NCBI GenBank assembly: GCA_003150755.1
Contig: QAMT01000002.1
Coordinates: 1-64,000, forward strand
DNA: 64,000 nt
Source of the DNA: Phascolarctobacterium sp.
GTDB taxonomy: Bacteria; Bacillota; Negativicutes; Acidaminococcales; Acidaminococcaceae
Reading direction: 5' to 3'
The notes beneath the pieces were generated by a model. That model searched no databases. It was not told the DNA's origin and saw only the letters and a list, made by a program, of their open reading frames with translations. This document shows positions 43,376 to 53,238 of the stretch, one piece after another; the first letter of the stretch is position 1, and each line of letters begins with the position of its first letter. Made by a program: the position numbers and the translations under genes.

Positions 43376-43888
43376 TTACCGGCGGCGCAGCTTTTCAAAA
43401 TGTGCGCGCACATGCTCGTGCAGGCGTCCGCCCAGTTCATTGCGGCCAAGCCCGCCGGATGTGGCGTGTACTTTTTCAGCTATCTGCTTTTTGGCGCGCT
43501 TGTATTCTTCTTTAAACTCGCGTGCCGAAATGCGGTAAGCGCCGCTGCCCAAAATGTTTATCTGCTCGGCGTAGTCGCTGGTTACAACAAAAACCTTGTC
43601 GCCGTTTTTGTTAAGCTCATAGGTTTTGCGCTCAATCCACGAATCTGCCGTCTCGCCCTCGTCGGTATAAATAACGGTTACAGCGCCGTAATTTTCTTCT
43701 TCGGCGCTGCCCTGAACCTCCTGCGCGTCAAAAACCAGAAGCCCGCTGTAACCTTTAAAAACAACGTACTCCAAAATTTTTTCGCGCAGCAAATCGCGGG
43801 CATGCTCAAGGTTATCCTTGCGCAGCCTGGCAAAATCAGTCCAGCTGTTTATTACATTGTATCCGTCAACAATAAGCCATTCACGCAT
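43376..43888 (-). CDS. NYN-domain RNase (YacP/Rae1-like)
   Basis: A 170-residue NYN/PIN-like nuclease. WLIVDGYNVINSW at the N-terminus and later acidic positions (LLVFDAQEVQG, VVTSDYAEQ) form the metal site. Bacillus YacP (Rae1) cleaves mRNA on the ribosome. The C-terminus is basic. It overlaps the rlmB stop by 8 bases. Confidence 0.88.
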   Translation of the reverse strand: MREWLIVDGYNVINSWTDFARLRKDNLEHARDLLREKILEYVVFKGYSGLLVFDAQEVQGSAEEENYGAVTVIYTDEGETADSWIERKTYELNKNGDKVFVVTSDYAEQINILGSGAYRISAREFKEEYKRAKKQIAEKVHATSGGLGRNELGGRLHEHVRAHFEKLRRR

Positions 43889-44627
43889 TTTTCTCCGCCT
43901 CTAAACTGCGCTGGCGTACAACCTCATACATCAAAACTGCGCCTGCCGCCGCCGCATTAAGCGAAGCAACGCCGCCCTGCATCGGCAGGCTTACAATAAT
44001 ATCGCAATGCTCCCTTACCAAGCGGCCAAGGCCCTTGCCTTCCGCGCCGATAACCAGCACCAGCGGTCCAGTAAGATTGGCTTTGGTATAGCGCTCGCCG
44101 TCCATATCGGCGCCGGCAACCCAAAAGCCCTGTTTTTTCAAATCTTCAAGCTGCTGCACAATGTTGCCGATTTGGATTACCGGCACATATTCCACCGCGC
44201 CTGCCGAAATTTTGGCAACGACGGCATTCAGCGGGCAGCTGCGGCGTTTTGGCAGCAATATGCCGTGTACACCGGCAGCATCCGCCGTGCGGATTAACGC
44301 GCCAAGGTTCTGCGGGTCCTGCAATTCGTCAATCAGCAGCAAAAACGGCGCTTCATTTTTGGCTGCAGCCTTTTTCAAAGCGTCATCCAGCGTTTTAAAC
44401 GCCACCGGCGCAGCATAAGCCACCACGCCCTGATGGCGCACGCCCTGCGCCAATTTATCCAGCTTATCGCTTTTTACAAATTCTACCGCCACATTTTTGG
44501 CTTTAGCGGCGGCAATAATTTCCGTTACGCCCCTTGCACCGTCCTGCACCATAATTTTATTCAGCGCACGGCCGCTGCGCAGGGCTTCTGTTACGGGATT
44601 TCTTCCGGCAATAAATTCTTCTTTCAT
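43881..44627 (-). CDS. rlmB: 23S rRNA 2'-O-ribose methyltransferase (RlmB-like)
   Basis: A 248-residue SpoU/TrmH-family enzyme using SAM, with an N-terminal substrate-binding domain and the knotted domain motifs DPQNLGALIRTADAAGVHGI, VIGAEGKGLGRLVREHCD and LPMQGGVASLNAAAAG. It is expected to methylate G2251 of 23S rRNA. The ATG 44627 is chosen; a GTG three codons upstream is possible, both with weak GGTG sites. Confidence 0.92.
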   Translation of the reverse strand: MKEEFIAGRNPVTEALRSGRALNKIMVQDGARGVTEIIAAAKAKNVAVEFVKSDKLDKLAQGVRHQGVVAYAAPVAFKTLDDALKKAAAKNEAPFLLLIDELQDPQNLGALIRTADAAGVHGILLPKRRSCPLNAVVAKISAGAVEYVPVIQIGNIVQQLEDLKKQGFWVAGADMDGERYTKANLTGPLVLVIGAEGKGLGRLVREHCDIIVSLPMQGGVASLNAAAAGAVLMYEVVRQRSLEAEKNA

Positions 44628-44638
44628 AGCGTTCACCG

Positions 44639-45337
44639 TTACTGCTTTGCGGCAGCTTCCTTCGCCTTTAAAATAGCGGCAAGACGGCCGCAGCTCATTG
44701 CGCCTTCGCGGCAGATGCCTTCACTTACGCAGGTCGGGCCGGCGTTTTCAAAAATTACCGGCGCAACTTTTTTGCACTCGGCCAGCATGGCTTCCGCCAG
44801 AGCGCGGATTTCCCACTGAGCGCGCATGCAGCAGCGCAGGCTGAAAAAGTTCAGCAGCGAGCGTGCGTTAAAAGTGCAGACGATTTTGGTTTCCGCAGCG
44901 TTGGGCAGCACATAGCGTGCATCCTCAGCCGGAATCCCCATCTCCGTAAATTTGTTGTAGGCATCCTGCAATTTCTGCATCAGCGCTTCAAACTCTGCTT
45001 TGGCTTCCGGCCTTGCGGCGATGGTAGGCGGCATGATAACTTCAAAATTATGTTCTTTTACATACCGCTGCGACTGCTGCGAATAGGACGCAATGCGGTG
45101 GCGCACCAGCTGATGCGTCAGCACGCGCGAAACGCCTTCAATCGCAAAGGTAAAGGTTACGTGTTCCAAAGTGGAAAAATGCCCCATGGAAACAAGCTTG
45201 CGCACCAGCGTTGCAGCCTGTTCATCAGAAATTTTTTCTTCCAGCTGCGCCGCGCCGATAGGCGAATAACAAAGGCGCGCGCTCATGGCAACGGTCTTTT
45301 CAGGTTCCGGCGTATGCCGCAGTAATTTTACCTGCAT
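44639..45337 (-). CDS. thyX: FAD-dependent thymidylate synthase
   Basis: A 232-residue flavin enzyme making dTMP from dUMP with methylene-tetrahydrofolate. The ThyX motif RHRIASYSQQSQR (79-91) is intact. No thyA is in the window, so this may be the cell's only route, as in many anaerobes. It stands between mrnC and rlmB. Confidence 0.96.
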   Translation of the reverse strand: MQVKLLRHTPEPEKTVAMSARLCYSPIGAAQLEEKISDEQAATLVRKLVSMGHFSTLEHVTFTFAIEGVSRVLTHQLVRHRIASYSQQSQRYVKEHNFEVIMPPTIAARPEAKAEFEALMQKLQDAYNKFTEMGIPAEDARYVLPNAAETKIVCTFNARSLLNFFSLRCCMRAQWEIRALAEAMLAECKKVAPVIFENAGPTCVSEGICREGAMSCGRLAAILKAKEAAAKQ

Positions 45338-45346
45338 TTTTTCACC

Positions 45347-45814
45347 TCATTTTTTCAAACCGTCAAGTATTATAGCAAATGATTTATCCAAAAATTCTTC
45401 CAGGCGCTTGTCATCGCCGCGCAAAAACAGCCAGCCTACAAGTGCTTCAAACGCCGTACTCATACGGTATTCGTGCATGCTGGCGCTTTTGGGCACTGTG
45501 GATTTGGTGTTGCGCCCGCGTTTTACAACGGCAAGTTCATCTTCCGTCAGCGTATCTTTCAGCTCTTCCAAGGCTTTAGCCTGGCATACTGCCGATACCG
45601 CTTTGGAACTTAAATCGTGTATCACGCGGATATGGCTGGACGCCGCCAGAAAGCGCAGGCGCACATACAGCGAAAATACCACGTCGCCGATATACGCCAG
45701 CAAAACCGGATTCAGCTTGTCCGCCTCCGGTAAAGAAGTTCCGGCAGCCTGTAAGGCTGCCAGAGCATGTTCTTTAACTAATTTATACTGTTCAAACTTC
45801 ACTGTTTTTTCCAC
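45347..45814 (-). CDS. mrnC: Mini-ribonuclease III
   Basis: A 155-residue RNase III catalytic domain without a dsRNA-binding domain; it matures 23S rRNA ends. NPVLLAYIGDVVFSLYVR contains the catalytic Asp, and MSTAFEALVGWLFL the second acidic site. Its start overlaps the 3' end of cysS by 16 bases, the usual firmicute pair. Confidence 0.94.
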   Translation of the reverse strand: MEKTVKFEQYKLVKEHALAALQAAGTSLPEADKLNPVLLAYIGDVVFSLYVRLRFLAASSHIRVIHDLSSKAVSAVCQAKALEELKDTLTEDELAVVKRGRNTKSTVPKSASMHEYRMSTAFEALVGWLFLRGDDKRLEEFLDKSFAIILDGLKK

Positions 45815-47241
45815 CGTACGCCCTGCGGGGTATCTTCCAGCACAATGCCAAGCCCGCTCAAAGCGTTACGCAAAGCGTCTGCCTGAGCATAGTTTTTGGC
45901 AGCGCGCGCTTCCTGGCGCAGGTTAACAACAGTTTCAATCAGCTTGTCTTCAAGACCTGCATCTTTTTCGGCAGCAGGCTGGGCGTTATTTTCCAGCACG
46001 CCGATAATGCTGCAGAACTCGGCAAACAATTTCTGCATTTTATCAACCAGCTTGCCGTCCGGTTTTTCGTTACCGGCGGAAACATGCTGATGATAAATAT
46101 TGATTTCCTTGCCCAGTTCAAACATAAAGCTGATGGCAAGTGCTGTATTAAAGTCGTCGCGCATAGCTTCCATAAAGCCTTCGCGCATATCGTCAAGCTT
46201 AGCATACAAAGGTTCGCTTGCAGCAGTCGGCCCTCCGCTTATCATTTTGCCAAGCTCACGCAGGTTTTCCTGCGCGTTTTTCAGGCGCGTCAGGCTGCGC
46301 TGTGCTTCTGTAAGACGCTCGTCGCTGAAATCCAGCGGGCTGCGGTAATGCGTGGAAACAATAAAGAAACGCAATGTTTCAGCATCAAAATGTTCCAGAA
46401 TATCGCTGACGGTAAAGAAGTTGCCCAGGGATTTGGACATTTTTTCTTCGTTAACCGTAATAAAGCCGTTGTGCAGCCAGTAGCGTACAAACGGATGCAC
46501 GCCGGTGCAGCCCTCGGACTGGGCAATTTCGTTTTCGTGATGCGGGAAAATCAAATCACTGCCGCCGCCATGGAAATCAAAGCTTTCGCCCAAGTATTTC
46601 ATGCTCATGGCAGAGCATTCAATGTGCCAGCCCGGACGGCCTTTGCCCCACGGGCTTTCCCAGTACGGTTCTCCCGGTTTGGCAGCCTTCCACAAAGCAA
46701 AGTCAAACGGATTGTGCTTTTTATCGTTGACATCGACGCGCGCACCGGCCATCATATCTTCCAGCTTACGGCCGGAAAGTTCGCCGTAACGGTCGAATTT
46801 TTCTACGCTGTAATAAACATCGCCGTCCATTTCGTAGGCAAAACCCTTGTCGATAAGGGTCTGCACTACCTTGATGATTTCCGGCATGTGTTCGGAAACA
46901 CGCGGGTAAACGTGCGCGCGGCGGATATTCAGCATATCCATTTCCTTAAAGTAAACATCAATATAGCGGTTGCAGATGTCACTCCATTTTACGCCTTCTT
47001 TATTAGCGGCGTTAATGATTTTATCGTCAACATCGGTAAAGTTCTGCACATACAGCACATCATAGCCCTCATGCTCCAGAAAACGGCGGATTACATCCCA
47101 CGTTACAAAGGGGCGGGCGTTGCCGATATGCGGATTGTTATAAGGCGTGATGCCGCAAACATACATATAGGCCTTGCCGGGGTGCAGCGGTACAAATTCT
47201 TCCTTCTTTTTGGTGAGCGTATTATAAACCTTAATAGCCAT
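45799..47241 (-). CDS. cysS: Cysteinyl-tRNA synthetase
   Basis: A 480-residue class I synthetase. The catalytic zinc is held by Cys in YVCGITPYNNPHIGNAR, later ECSAMS, and HHENE; KMSKSLGNFF is the KMSKS loop. It starts 13 bases after gltX, with AAGGAG upstream. The cysE often found between gltX and cysS is absent. Confidence 0.97.
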   Translation of the reverse strand: MAIKVYNTLTKKKEEFVPLHPGKAYMYVCGITPYNNPHIGNARPFVTWDVIRRFLEHEGYDVLYVQNFTDVDDKIINAANKEGVKWSDICNRYIDVYFKEMDMLNIRRAHVYPRVSEHMPEIIKVVQTLIDKGFAYEMDGDVYYSVEKFDRYGELSGRKLEDMMAGARVDVNDKKHNPFDFALWKAAKPGEPYWESPWGKGRPGWHIECSAMSMKYLGESFDFHGGGSDLIFPHHENEIAQSEGCTGVHPFVRYWLHNGFITVNEEKMSKSLGNFFTVSDILEHFDAETLRFFIVSTHYRSPLDFSDERLTEAQRSLTRLKNAQENLRELGKMISGGPTAASEPLYAKLDDMREGFMEAMRDDFNTALAISFMFELGKEINIYHQHVSAGNEKPDGKLVDKMQKLFAEFCSIIGVLENNAQPAAEKDAGLEDKLIETVVNLRQEARAAKNYAQADALRNALSGLGIVLEDTPQGVRWKKQ

Positions 47242-47253
47242 AGTAATTGCTCC

Positions 47254-48729
47254 TTAATATAACTTAACGCCAACCTTATCAAGGCTGTTTTTAATGCGGC
47301 TTACAGTGCGTGCCAGGCCCAGAAGCGGAACCATTTCAGCAAGTTCCGGCCCATGCTGGTTGCCGGTAAGCGCAACGCGGATAGGCATAAATACGTTTTT
47401 GCCGCCCAGTTTGGTTTCCTTCTGGATAGCTTTGAAAGTTGCCTTAACAGAAGGGCCGTCCAGCACTTCAAGTTTCGGCAGCTTGTCAAACAGCAGGCGG
47501 ATTACTTCCGGCACGGTTTCTGCCAGCAGCACGTTTTTAGCTTCATCGTTTTCAAAATCAAAATCATCGGTAAAGTACATGGCAACGTCGTCCGGCACCT
47601 GTGCAGCATAAGATACATGCTGCTGGGCAGTAGCGACAACGTCTTTCAGCCATTCCAGCTTATCGCCGGTTTCTTCACCGGTCATATAACCTTTTTTAAT
47701 CATATGCGGTTTGGCTGCTTCAAAAAATTCGTCGCGGCTCAGTTTGCGCATATAATGCTGGTTAATCCAGTTCAGTTTGTCAATGTCAAATACGGCAGGG
47801 TTCTTGGCCACATGGTCCATGCTGAATTCCTTAATCAGCTCATCCATGCTGAAAATCTCCTGCTCGCTGTTCGGCGCCCAGCCCAAAAGTGCCAGGAAGT
47901 TATCAATAGCCTCCGGCAGATAGCCGAGCTGGCGGTACTGGTCAACCGAAGTTGCGCCGTGGCGTTTGGACATTTTGGTATGGTCCTTACCAAGAATCAG
48001 GGAAATATGCCCGAAAGTCGGCTGCTCAAAGCCCAGCGCTTCGTAAATCAGGCACTGGCGCGGAGTGTTGGAAAGATGTTCTTCGGCGCGGATAACATGG
48101 GTGATGTGCATCAGCGCATCGTCGATAACAACGGCATAGTTATAGGTCGGGATGCCGTCGGATTTTACAATGACAAAATCACCGATGCCGTTGGAATCAA
48201 ACACAACGTCGCCGCGAACCATATCGCGCACCAGAATCTGCTTGTCGGCAGGCACTTTAAAGCGCACGGTCGGTTTTCTGCCTTCTGCCTTATACTGTTC
48301 AATCTGCTCCGGTGTCAGATGGCGGCATTTGCCCATGTAGCGCGGCATTTTGCCTTCGGCAATCAGCGCCTGGCGCTCTGCTTCCAGTTCTTCATCGGTG
48401 CAGTAGCAATAATATGCCTTGCCTTCTGCCAGCAGCTTTTCGGTATATTTTTTGTAAATGTCAAGGCGTTCAGTCTGGCGGTAGGGGCCGTTTTCGCCGC
48501 CTACGTCAATACCTTCGTCCCAGTTCATGCCCAGCCATTTCAAAGCGGCTTTGATGTTTTCTTCGGATTCACGGCTGGAACGCTCCAGGTCGGTATCCTC
48601 AATGCGCAGAATCATCTTGCCGCCCATTTTGCGGGCAAACAGCCAGTTAAACAGCGCGCTGCGTGCGCCGCCGATATGGAAAGGCCCGGTAGGACTGGGC
48701 GCAAATCTTACTCTAACTTCATTAGCCAT
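47254..48729 (-). CDS. gltX: Glutamyl-tRNA synthetase
   Basis: A 491-residue class I synthetase. RFAPSPTGPFHIGGARSALF holds the HIGH-like motif and KMSKRHGATSV the KMSKS-like loop. Whether it also mischarges tRNA-Gln (non-discriminating) cannot be told here. ATG 48729 is preferred with GGAGG 10 bases upstream; an ATG three codons earlier overlaps that site. Confidence 0.96.
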   Translation of the reverse strand: MANEVRVRFAPSPTGPFHIGGARSALFNWLFARKMGGKMILRIEDTDLERSSRESEENIKAALKWLGMNWDEGIDVGGENGPYRQTERLDIYKKYTEKLLAEGKAYYCYCTDEELEAERQALIAEGKMPRYMGKCRHLTPEQIEQYKAEGRKPTVRFKVPADKQILVRDMVRGDVVFDSNGIGDFVIVKSDGIPTYNYAVVIDDALMHITHVIRAEEHLSNTPRQCLIYEALGFEQPTFGHISLILGKDHTKMSKRHGATSVDQYRQLGYLPEAIDNFLALLGWAPNSEQEIFSMDELIKEFSMDHVAKNPAVFDIDKLNWINQHYMRKLSRDEFFEAAKPHMIKKGYMTGEETGDKLEWLKDVVATAQQHVSYAAQVPDDVAMYFTDDFDFENDEAKNVLLAETVPEVIRLLFDKLPKLEVLDGPSVKATFKAIQKETKLGGKNVFMPIRVALTGNQHGPELAEMVPLLGLARTVSRIKNSLDKVGVKLY

Positions 48730-48787
48730 CAAACTCATTCCTCCAAAAATTAAATCTTTTATATTATAGCATAAAGCCTTAAAAGCG

Positions 48788-49987
48788 TCATTCTTTAATC
48801 AGGCTTGCCACAGCTTCGGCAGCAATGCCTTCGCCGCGCCCGGTAAAGCCAAGTTTTTCCGTCGTCGTCGCCTTTACGTTAACGGCGTCCGGCGGCAAAC
48901 CAAGCGCTTCTGCAAGTTTATCCCGCATGGCGGGGATATAGCCTGCCAGTTTGGGTTTCTGTGCAATGATGGTGACATCTGCGTTGTTGACGCGCCAACA
49001 TCGCTCTTTCAAAAGCGTCAGCACATGGCTGAGCAGTTTCATGCTGTCCGCGCCTTTAAAGCGTTCATCGGTATCGGGAAAATGCTTGCCGATGTCGCCC
49101 AGTGCAGCCGCGCCCAAAAGCGCGTCCATCAGGGCATGCACGGCAACGTCGGCGTCACTGTGCCCGTCAAGGCCCAGTTCATACGGCACTTCTACGCCGC
49201 ACAAAATCAGCCTGCGCCCTTCAGCAAGGCGGTGTACATCGTAACCGCTGCCAATCCTGAACTGCGGCATTTTCTGCTTCTGCATTATTGTCATCCCCCT
49301 GTCTGCACAGATTTTTTCTGCCAGCAGCAAATCTTCCGGCGTGGTAATTTTTATATTTTCGTAGCTGCCTTTGGCAACTGCAACCTTCACTCCCAGTCGC
49401 TCTGCCAGCGAGGCATCGTCCGTTACAGCCGCGCCCTGCAAATTTTCGTCGCTGTAAGCGCGCTGCAAAAGCTCCGCTTTAAAAATCTGCGGTGTCTGCA
49501 CTGCCTGCAAACTGCTGCGCTGCGGCGTGTTTACCACAAAACCGTCAGCGTCAATCACCTTAATGGTGTTTTTTACCGGCACTGCCGCTATGGCTGCGCC
49601 AGTTTTTTTAGCAGCGCCAAGGGTGCGTTCAAACACCTCACGACCGGCAAAAGGGCGTGCGCCGTCGTGTACGGCAATATAGCCAGCGCTGCCCGCAAGT
49701 TTCAGCGCGTTTTTCACGCTGTCCGTGCGTTCTGCGCCGCCTGCTACAACAAAAGTATGCAAATCAGCAAAATAGTTCTGGTAATCGTGCAGCAAAGCCT
49801 CCGTCATGGCAACTTCTTCAGCACCGACGGCGATAATGGTTTTATCCGCCATGGCGGTATCGTTTATCATGCGCAGGCACTGCACCAAAAGCGGCAGCCC
49901 TCCAAGCCCGGCAAAAGCCTTATTTTTGCCAAGCCCCAGGCGTTTGCCTGCACCGGCGGCAGCCACAATTACCGTTAGTTTATCCAT
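48788..49987 (-). CDS. ispDF: Bifunctional IspD/IspF, MEP isoprenoid pathway
   Basis: A 399-residue fusion. Residues 1-230 are IspD (methylerythritol 4-phosphate cytidylyltransferase): IVAAAGAGKRLGLGKNKAF and VHDGARPF. Residues 240-399 are IspF (2C-methyl-erythritol 2,4-cyclodiphosphate synthase): GYDVHRLAEGR, GLDGHSDADVAVHALMDAL and GDIGKHFPD. IspD and IspF catalyse non-consecutive steps, yet the fusion is known in several phyla. The ATG at 49987 has AGGTG upstream; a GTG three codons earlier is possible. Confidence 0.95.
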   Translation of the reverse strand: MDKLTVIVAAAGAGKRLGLGKNKAFAGLGGLPLLVQCLRMINDTAMADKTIIAVGAEEVAMTEALLHDYQNYFADLHTFVVAGGAERTDSVKNALKLAGSAGYIAVHDGARPFAGREVFERTLGAAKKTGAAIAAVPVKNTIKVIDADGFVVNTPQRSSLQAVQTPQIFKAELLQRAYSDENLQGAAVTDDASLAERLGVKVAVAKGSYENIKITTPEDLLLAEKICADRGMTIMQKQKMPQFRIGSGYDVHRLAEGRRLILCGVEVPYELGLDGHSDADVAVHALMDALLGAAALGDIGKHFPDTDERFKGADSMKLLSHVLTLLKERCWRVNNADVTIIAQKPKLAGYIPAMRDKLAEALGLPPDAVNVKATTTEKLGFTGRGEGIAAEAVASLIKE

Positions 49988-49992
49988 ATCAA

Positions 49993-51123
49993 TCACCTGT
50001 TGGCAAGTTTGGCAAAAATCATGCGCCCGGCGGATGTCTGCAAGACGGAAGTAACCTCCGCATTGACGGTTGAGCCGATATAGCGCCTGCCGTTATCGAC
50101 GACAATCATCGTGCCGTCTTCAAAGTAGGCAATGGCCTGCCCCTGCTCCTTGCCCTCGCGCAGCAGATAAATGCTGATGCTTTCGCCGGGGACAACTACC
50201 TGTTTGACGGCATTGGCAAGGTCATTGATGTTCAGTACGTCAATGCCCTGGATTTCTGCCACTTTATTCAAATTAAAATCGTTGGTAACAATAATCCATT
50301 GTTTTTCCTGCGCCAGTTTTACCAGTTTGGCGTCTACGCCATCCAGCTCCGGAAAGTCCGTTGCATCAACCAACACGCGGTCCTCATTCTGCTGCTGCAT
50401 TTCGTGCAGCAAATCAAGCCCGCGGCGGCCCTTGCCGCGTTTTAAACTATCGGATGAATCGGCCAGCGTCTGCAATTCACCGATAACAAATTTAGGCACA
50501 ATAATGCGCCCTTCCAAAAAACCGGTTTTTAAAATATCGCTGATGCGCCCGTCAATAATAACGCTGGTATCAAGCAATTTGTTGTCACTGTAAAGGCGGT
50601 CGCTTTCAGCGGCGTCCCTCACTGCGGCAGGTTTTACAGCGCCTTTCAGCGAAGGCAGGCTGCGGTCAAAAAAGCCGACAATGTCCTGATGCTTGCGCAG
50701 GGCAACCTTAGCGCCGACCATGGCCAGCACAATACTGAAAATCAGCGGAATGTACGGGCCGATAATGGGCAGATGCGAAAAAGGCCCGCCCAGAAGGTTG
50801 GCCAGCACCAGACCCACGGCGATGCCGAAGGTCATAACCATGATGTCACTGGTCGGCACGCGCGCCAGCAAAATAGCCACTTTTTCCGTCCACATAGTCA
50901 TGGTGCGGATAATGACAGGAGCCAGCACCATGCCAAGAGTACCAAAAACAAAAATTCCGACACTGCCGGAAACGATGGTTGTCAAAGCAATGCCGAAAAA
51001 GCCGTTGCCATAAAAATTATAATCAAAGTAATCCGAAATATAAGGCAGTAGATATTCTGTAAGTATAAGTCCGGTAACAGCAAATACAACGACTATGGTA
51101 ATACGCAGCACTCTGTTTAGCAT
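49993..51123 (-). CDS. PIN/TRAM-domain membrane protein (YacL-like)
   Basis: A 376-residue protein: four N-terminal membrane helices, a PIN nuclease-like domain (LDTSVIIDGRISDI, then VPKFVIGELQTLADSSD and ILVTNDFNLNK-like VTNDFNLNKVAEI), and a C-terminal TRAM RNA-binding domain. Function is unknown in most species, but the gene is conserved between carD/radA and ispD in firmicutes. GGAGG precedes the ATG. Confidence 0.9.
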   Translation of the reverse strand: MLNRVLRITIVVVFAVTGLILTEYLLPYISDYFDYNFYGNGFFGIALTTIVSGSVGIFVFGTLGMVLAPVIIRTMTMWTEKVAILLARVPTSDIMVMTFGIAVGLVLANLLGGPFSHLPIIGPYIPLIFSIVLAMVGAKVALRKHQDIVGFFDRSLPSLKGAVKPAAVRDAAESDRLYSDNKLLDTSVIIDGRISDILKTGFLEGRIIVPKFVIGELQTLADSSDSLKRGKGRRGLDLLHEMQQQNEDRVLVDATDFPELDGVDAKLVKLAQEKQWIIVTNDFNLNKVAEIQGIDVLNINDLANAVKQVVVPGESISIYLLREGKEQGQAIAYFEDGTMIVVDNGRRYIGSTVNAEVTSVLQTSAGRMIFAKLANR

Positions 51124-51203
51124 TTTCTCACCTCCTTTTGGGCATAGTTATGGATTATGTATATTGTACTACAAAACAGGCTGCAAAAACAGTACAAAAA
51201 AAT

Positions 51204-51232
51204 AAAAAACACCGATTTTTCACCGGTGCTTT
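51204..51232 (-). terminator. Terminator after carD
   Basis: CACCG/CGGTG stem with an A/T-rich loop and a long T-rich tail on the minus strand, immediately after the carD stop. Confidence 0.75.
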
Positions 51233-51715
51233 CTATTTAAAAAATTTATCAAGCCACTTTTCGGCATCTTTTTGGCTTTCGTCGCAAACCAGCATCATCT
51301 CGCTGACGAGAATGTGCCGCGCTGTTCCCAAAAGCCTTCGTTCGCCTGTGGAAAGCTTCTTTTCGTTTTCCTGCGTCTGCAAAACATGTATCACCTGGGC
51401 AACTTCAAGGACATTGCCGCTTTTCATTTTTTCAAGGTACATATTAAAGCGCCTGTTCCAGGTTATGCCGCGCAGATTAAGTTCGACCGGGTTGCGCAGG
51501 ACTTCTTCTATACCGGGGATCTGGTCCTTGCCGATGATATGGCGCAGGCCGACACGTCCGACATTTTTCAGCGGCACCATTACGCGCATATCCGTAAGCA
51601 GCATCATCATAACCAGATAATCAACCGTTTCGCCGGCAAGTTCGTGCTGTTCGATAGCCTGCACGATACCGGCGCCATGCATCGGATATACAATTTTATC
51701 TCCTACGGCAAACAT
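51233..51715 (-). CDS. CarD/CdnL-family transcription regulator
   Basis: A 160-residue RNA polymerase-binding protein. The N-terminal Tudor-like domain begins FAVGDKIVYPMHGAGIVQAI, and the C-terminus is helical. Members bind the beta lobe and stabilise promoter open complexes, often at rRNA promoters. GGGGG precedes the ATG. Confidence 0.92.
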   Translation of the reverse strand: MFAVGDKIVYPMHGAGIVQAIEQHELAGETVDYLVMMMLLTDMRVMVPLKNVGRVGLRHIIGKDQIPGIEEVLRNPVELNLRGITWNRRFNMYLEKMKSGNVLEVAQVIHVLQTQENEKKLSTGERRLLGTARHILVSEMMLVCDESQKDAEKWLDKFFK

Positions 51716-51854
51716 CGGCCTTCCCCCTTATACAAAATGCTGTTTTTTACTTTAATACTCTTTTATTGTAGCACCTCGCCGTAAAAATGTCAAAATTTAT
51801 TTATTGTATCACAGTAACCTTTATGTGTCAATCGCTTTAGCAGATAAAATACCG

Positions 51855-51881
51855 TAAAAAAACGGGCATAACGCCCGTTTT
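51855..51881 (-). terminator. Terminator after radA
   Basis: AAAACGGGC/GCCCGTTTT stem with a GTTAT loop and a T-run, overlapping the last bases of radA. Confidence 0.9.
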
Positions 51882-53238
51882 AGTTAAAAATTGCGCTCAG
51901 TGCTTCCTCAAGCGTCGCCGCCTGAATGATGCCTGATGTTTTCTGTTCCATATTAAGTTTGCCTTTGGGCACGACAAAGCGCGTAAACCCAAGATTAGCG
52001 GCATCGCGGATGCGCCGCTCGGTATTGCTTACGCGGCGTATTTCGCCGGTCAGGCCAACTTCGCCCACAGCAAGCACGCTATGCGGAACAGCCTTATTGC
52101 GGTAGCTTGATACCAGCGCCGCCGCTGCCGCAAGGTCTGCCGCGGGTTCTGTTATCCTCATGCCGCCGACGATATTTACATAAGCGTCAAAATTGCCAAA
52201 ATCAATGCCCAGGCGGCGCTCTAAAATCGCCAGCAGCATATTGACGCGGTTATAGTCAAACCCTACTGCTGTGCGGCGCGGCATACCGTAAGGCGTTTTG
52301 GCAACCAATGCCTGCACCTCTACCATAATCGGGCGGTTGCCCTCCAGGCAGGCGCACACTACGCTGCCCGGCGCGTTTTCGGCGCGGTTCTCCAAAAACA
52401 GCCCGGCGGGGTTAGCAACTTCGATAAGCCCGCCCGCTTCCATCGAAAAAATGCCGCTTTCGCTGGTTGAACCAAAACGGTTTTTCAACGCGCGCAAAAC
52501 GCGGAAGGAATAAGAGCGGTCGCCTTCAAACTGCAAAACCACGTCCACCATGTGCTCCAGAAGGCGCGGCCCGGCAATGTTGCCGTCCTTGGTAACGTGC
52601 CCGATAATGATAACCGCAATGCCGGTTGCTTTGGCAAAGCGCAGCAGCTTGGCTGTGCATTCGCGCACCTGCCCCACACTGCCGGCCGCCGTTTGCAGTT
52701 CGGCATTGTACATCGTCTGAATGGAATCTATAACAAGTATCTGCGGCTGCACTTCTTTAGCCTGCAACAGCACGGCGTCAAGGTCCGTCGCCGTCATTAC
52801 CAAAAGCGCTGCCCCGGGCTTGCCAAGGCGGCGGGCACGCATAGCGGTCTGCGCCTCGGATTCTTCGCCCGATACATACAAAACTTTAATATTATTAGCT
52901 GCAAAACGCATACCGGCATCCAGCAGCATCGTCGATTTGCCGATGCCCGGGTCGCCGCCCAGCAGCACCAGGCTGCCCGGCACAATACCGCCGCCCAGCA
53001 CGCGGTCAAACTCATTGATGCCGGTTTTCAGGCGCTCTACCTCGCTCAGCATTACCTTATCCAGCGTTTTAGGCTTCGGTGCTTCCTTCGGCATCAAAAA
53101 GCTCTGCTGCGGCTTTGACGGCGTTTCAATTTCTTCCGCCATGCTGTCCCAACTGCCGCATTCCGGGCAGCGGCCCAGCCATTTGGCCGATGAATATCCG
53201 CAGTTCTGGCACACAAATTTAGTTTTGGTTTTGGCCAT
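51880..53238 (-). CDS. radA: DNA repair protein RadA
   Basis: A 452-residue branch-migration ATPase. The N-terminal zinc finger (CQNCGYSSAKWLGRCPECG) is followed by the RecA-like core (GGDPGIGKSTMLL Walker A), the KNRFG motif in LKNRFGSTSESG, and a Lon-protease-like C-terminal domain with VGEVGLTGEIRRV. It overlaps clpC by 20 bases and has GGAGG before its ATG. Confidence 0.97.
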   Translation of the reverse strand: MAKTKTKFVCQNCGYSSAKWLGRCPECGSWDSMAEEIETPSKPQQSFLMPKEAPKPKTLDKVMLSEVERLKTGINEFDRVLGGGIVPGSLVLLGGDPGIGKSTMLLDAGMRFAANNIKVLYVSGEESEAQTAMRARRLGKPGAALLVMTATDLDAVLLQAKEVQPQILVIDSIQTMYNAELQTAAGSVGQVRECTAKLLRFAKATGIAVIIIGHVTKDGNIAGPRLLEHMVDVVLQFEGDRSYSFRVLRALKNRFGSTSESGIFSMEAGGLIEVANPAGLFLENRAENAPGSVVCACLEGNRPIMVEVQALVAKTPYGMPRRTAVGFDYNRVNMLLAILERRLGIDFGNFDAYVNIVGGMRITEPAADLAAAAALVSSYRNKAVPHSVLAVGEVGLTGEIRRVSNTERRIRDAANLGFTRFVVPKGKLNMEQKTSGIIQAATLEEALSAIFN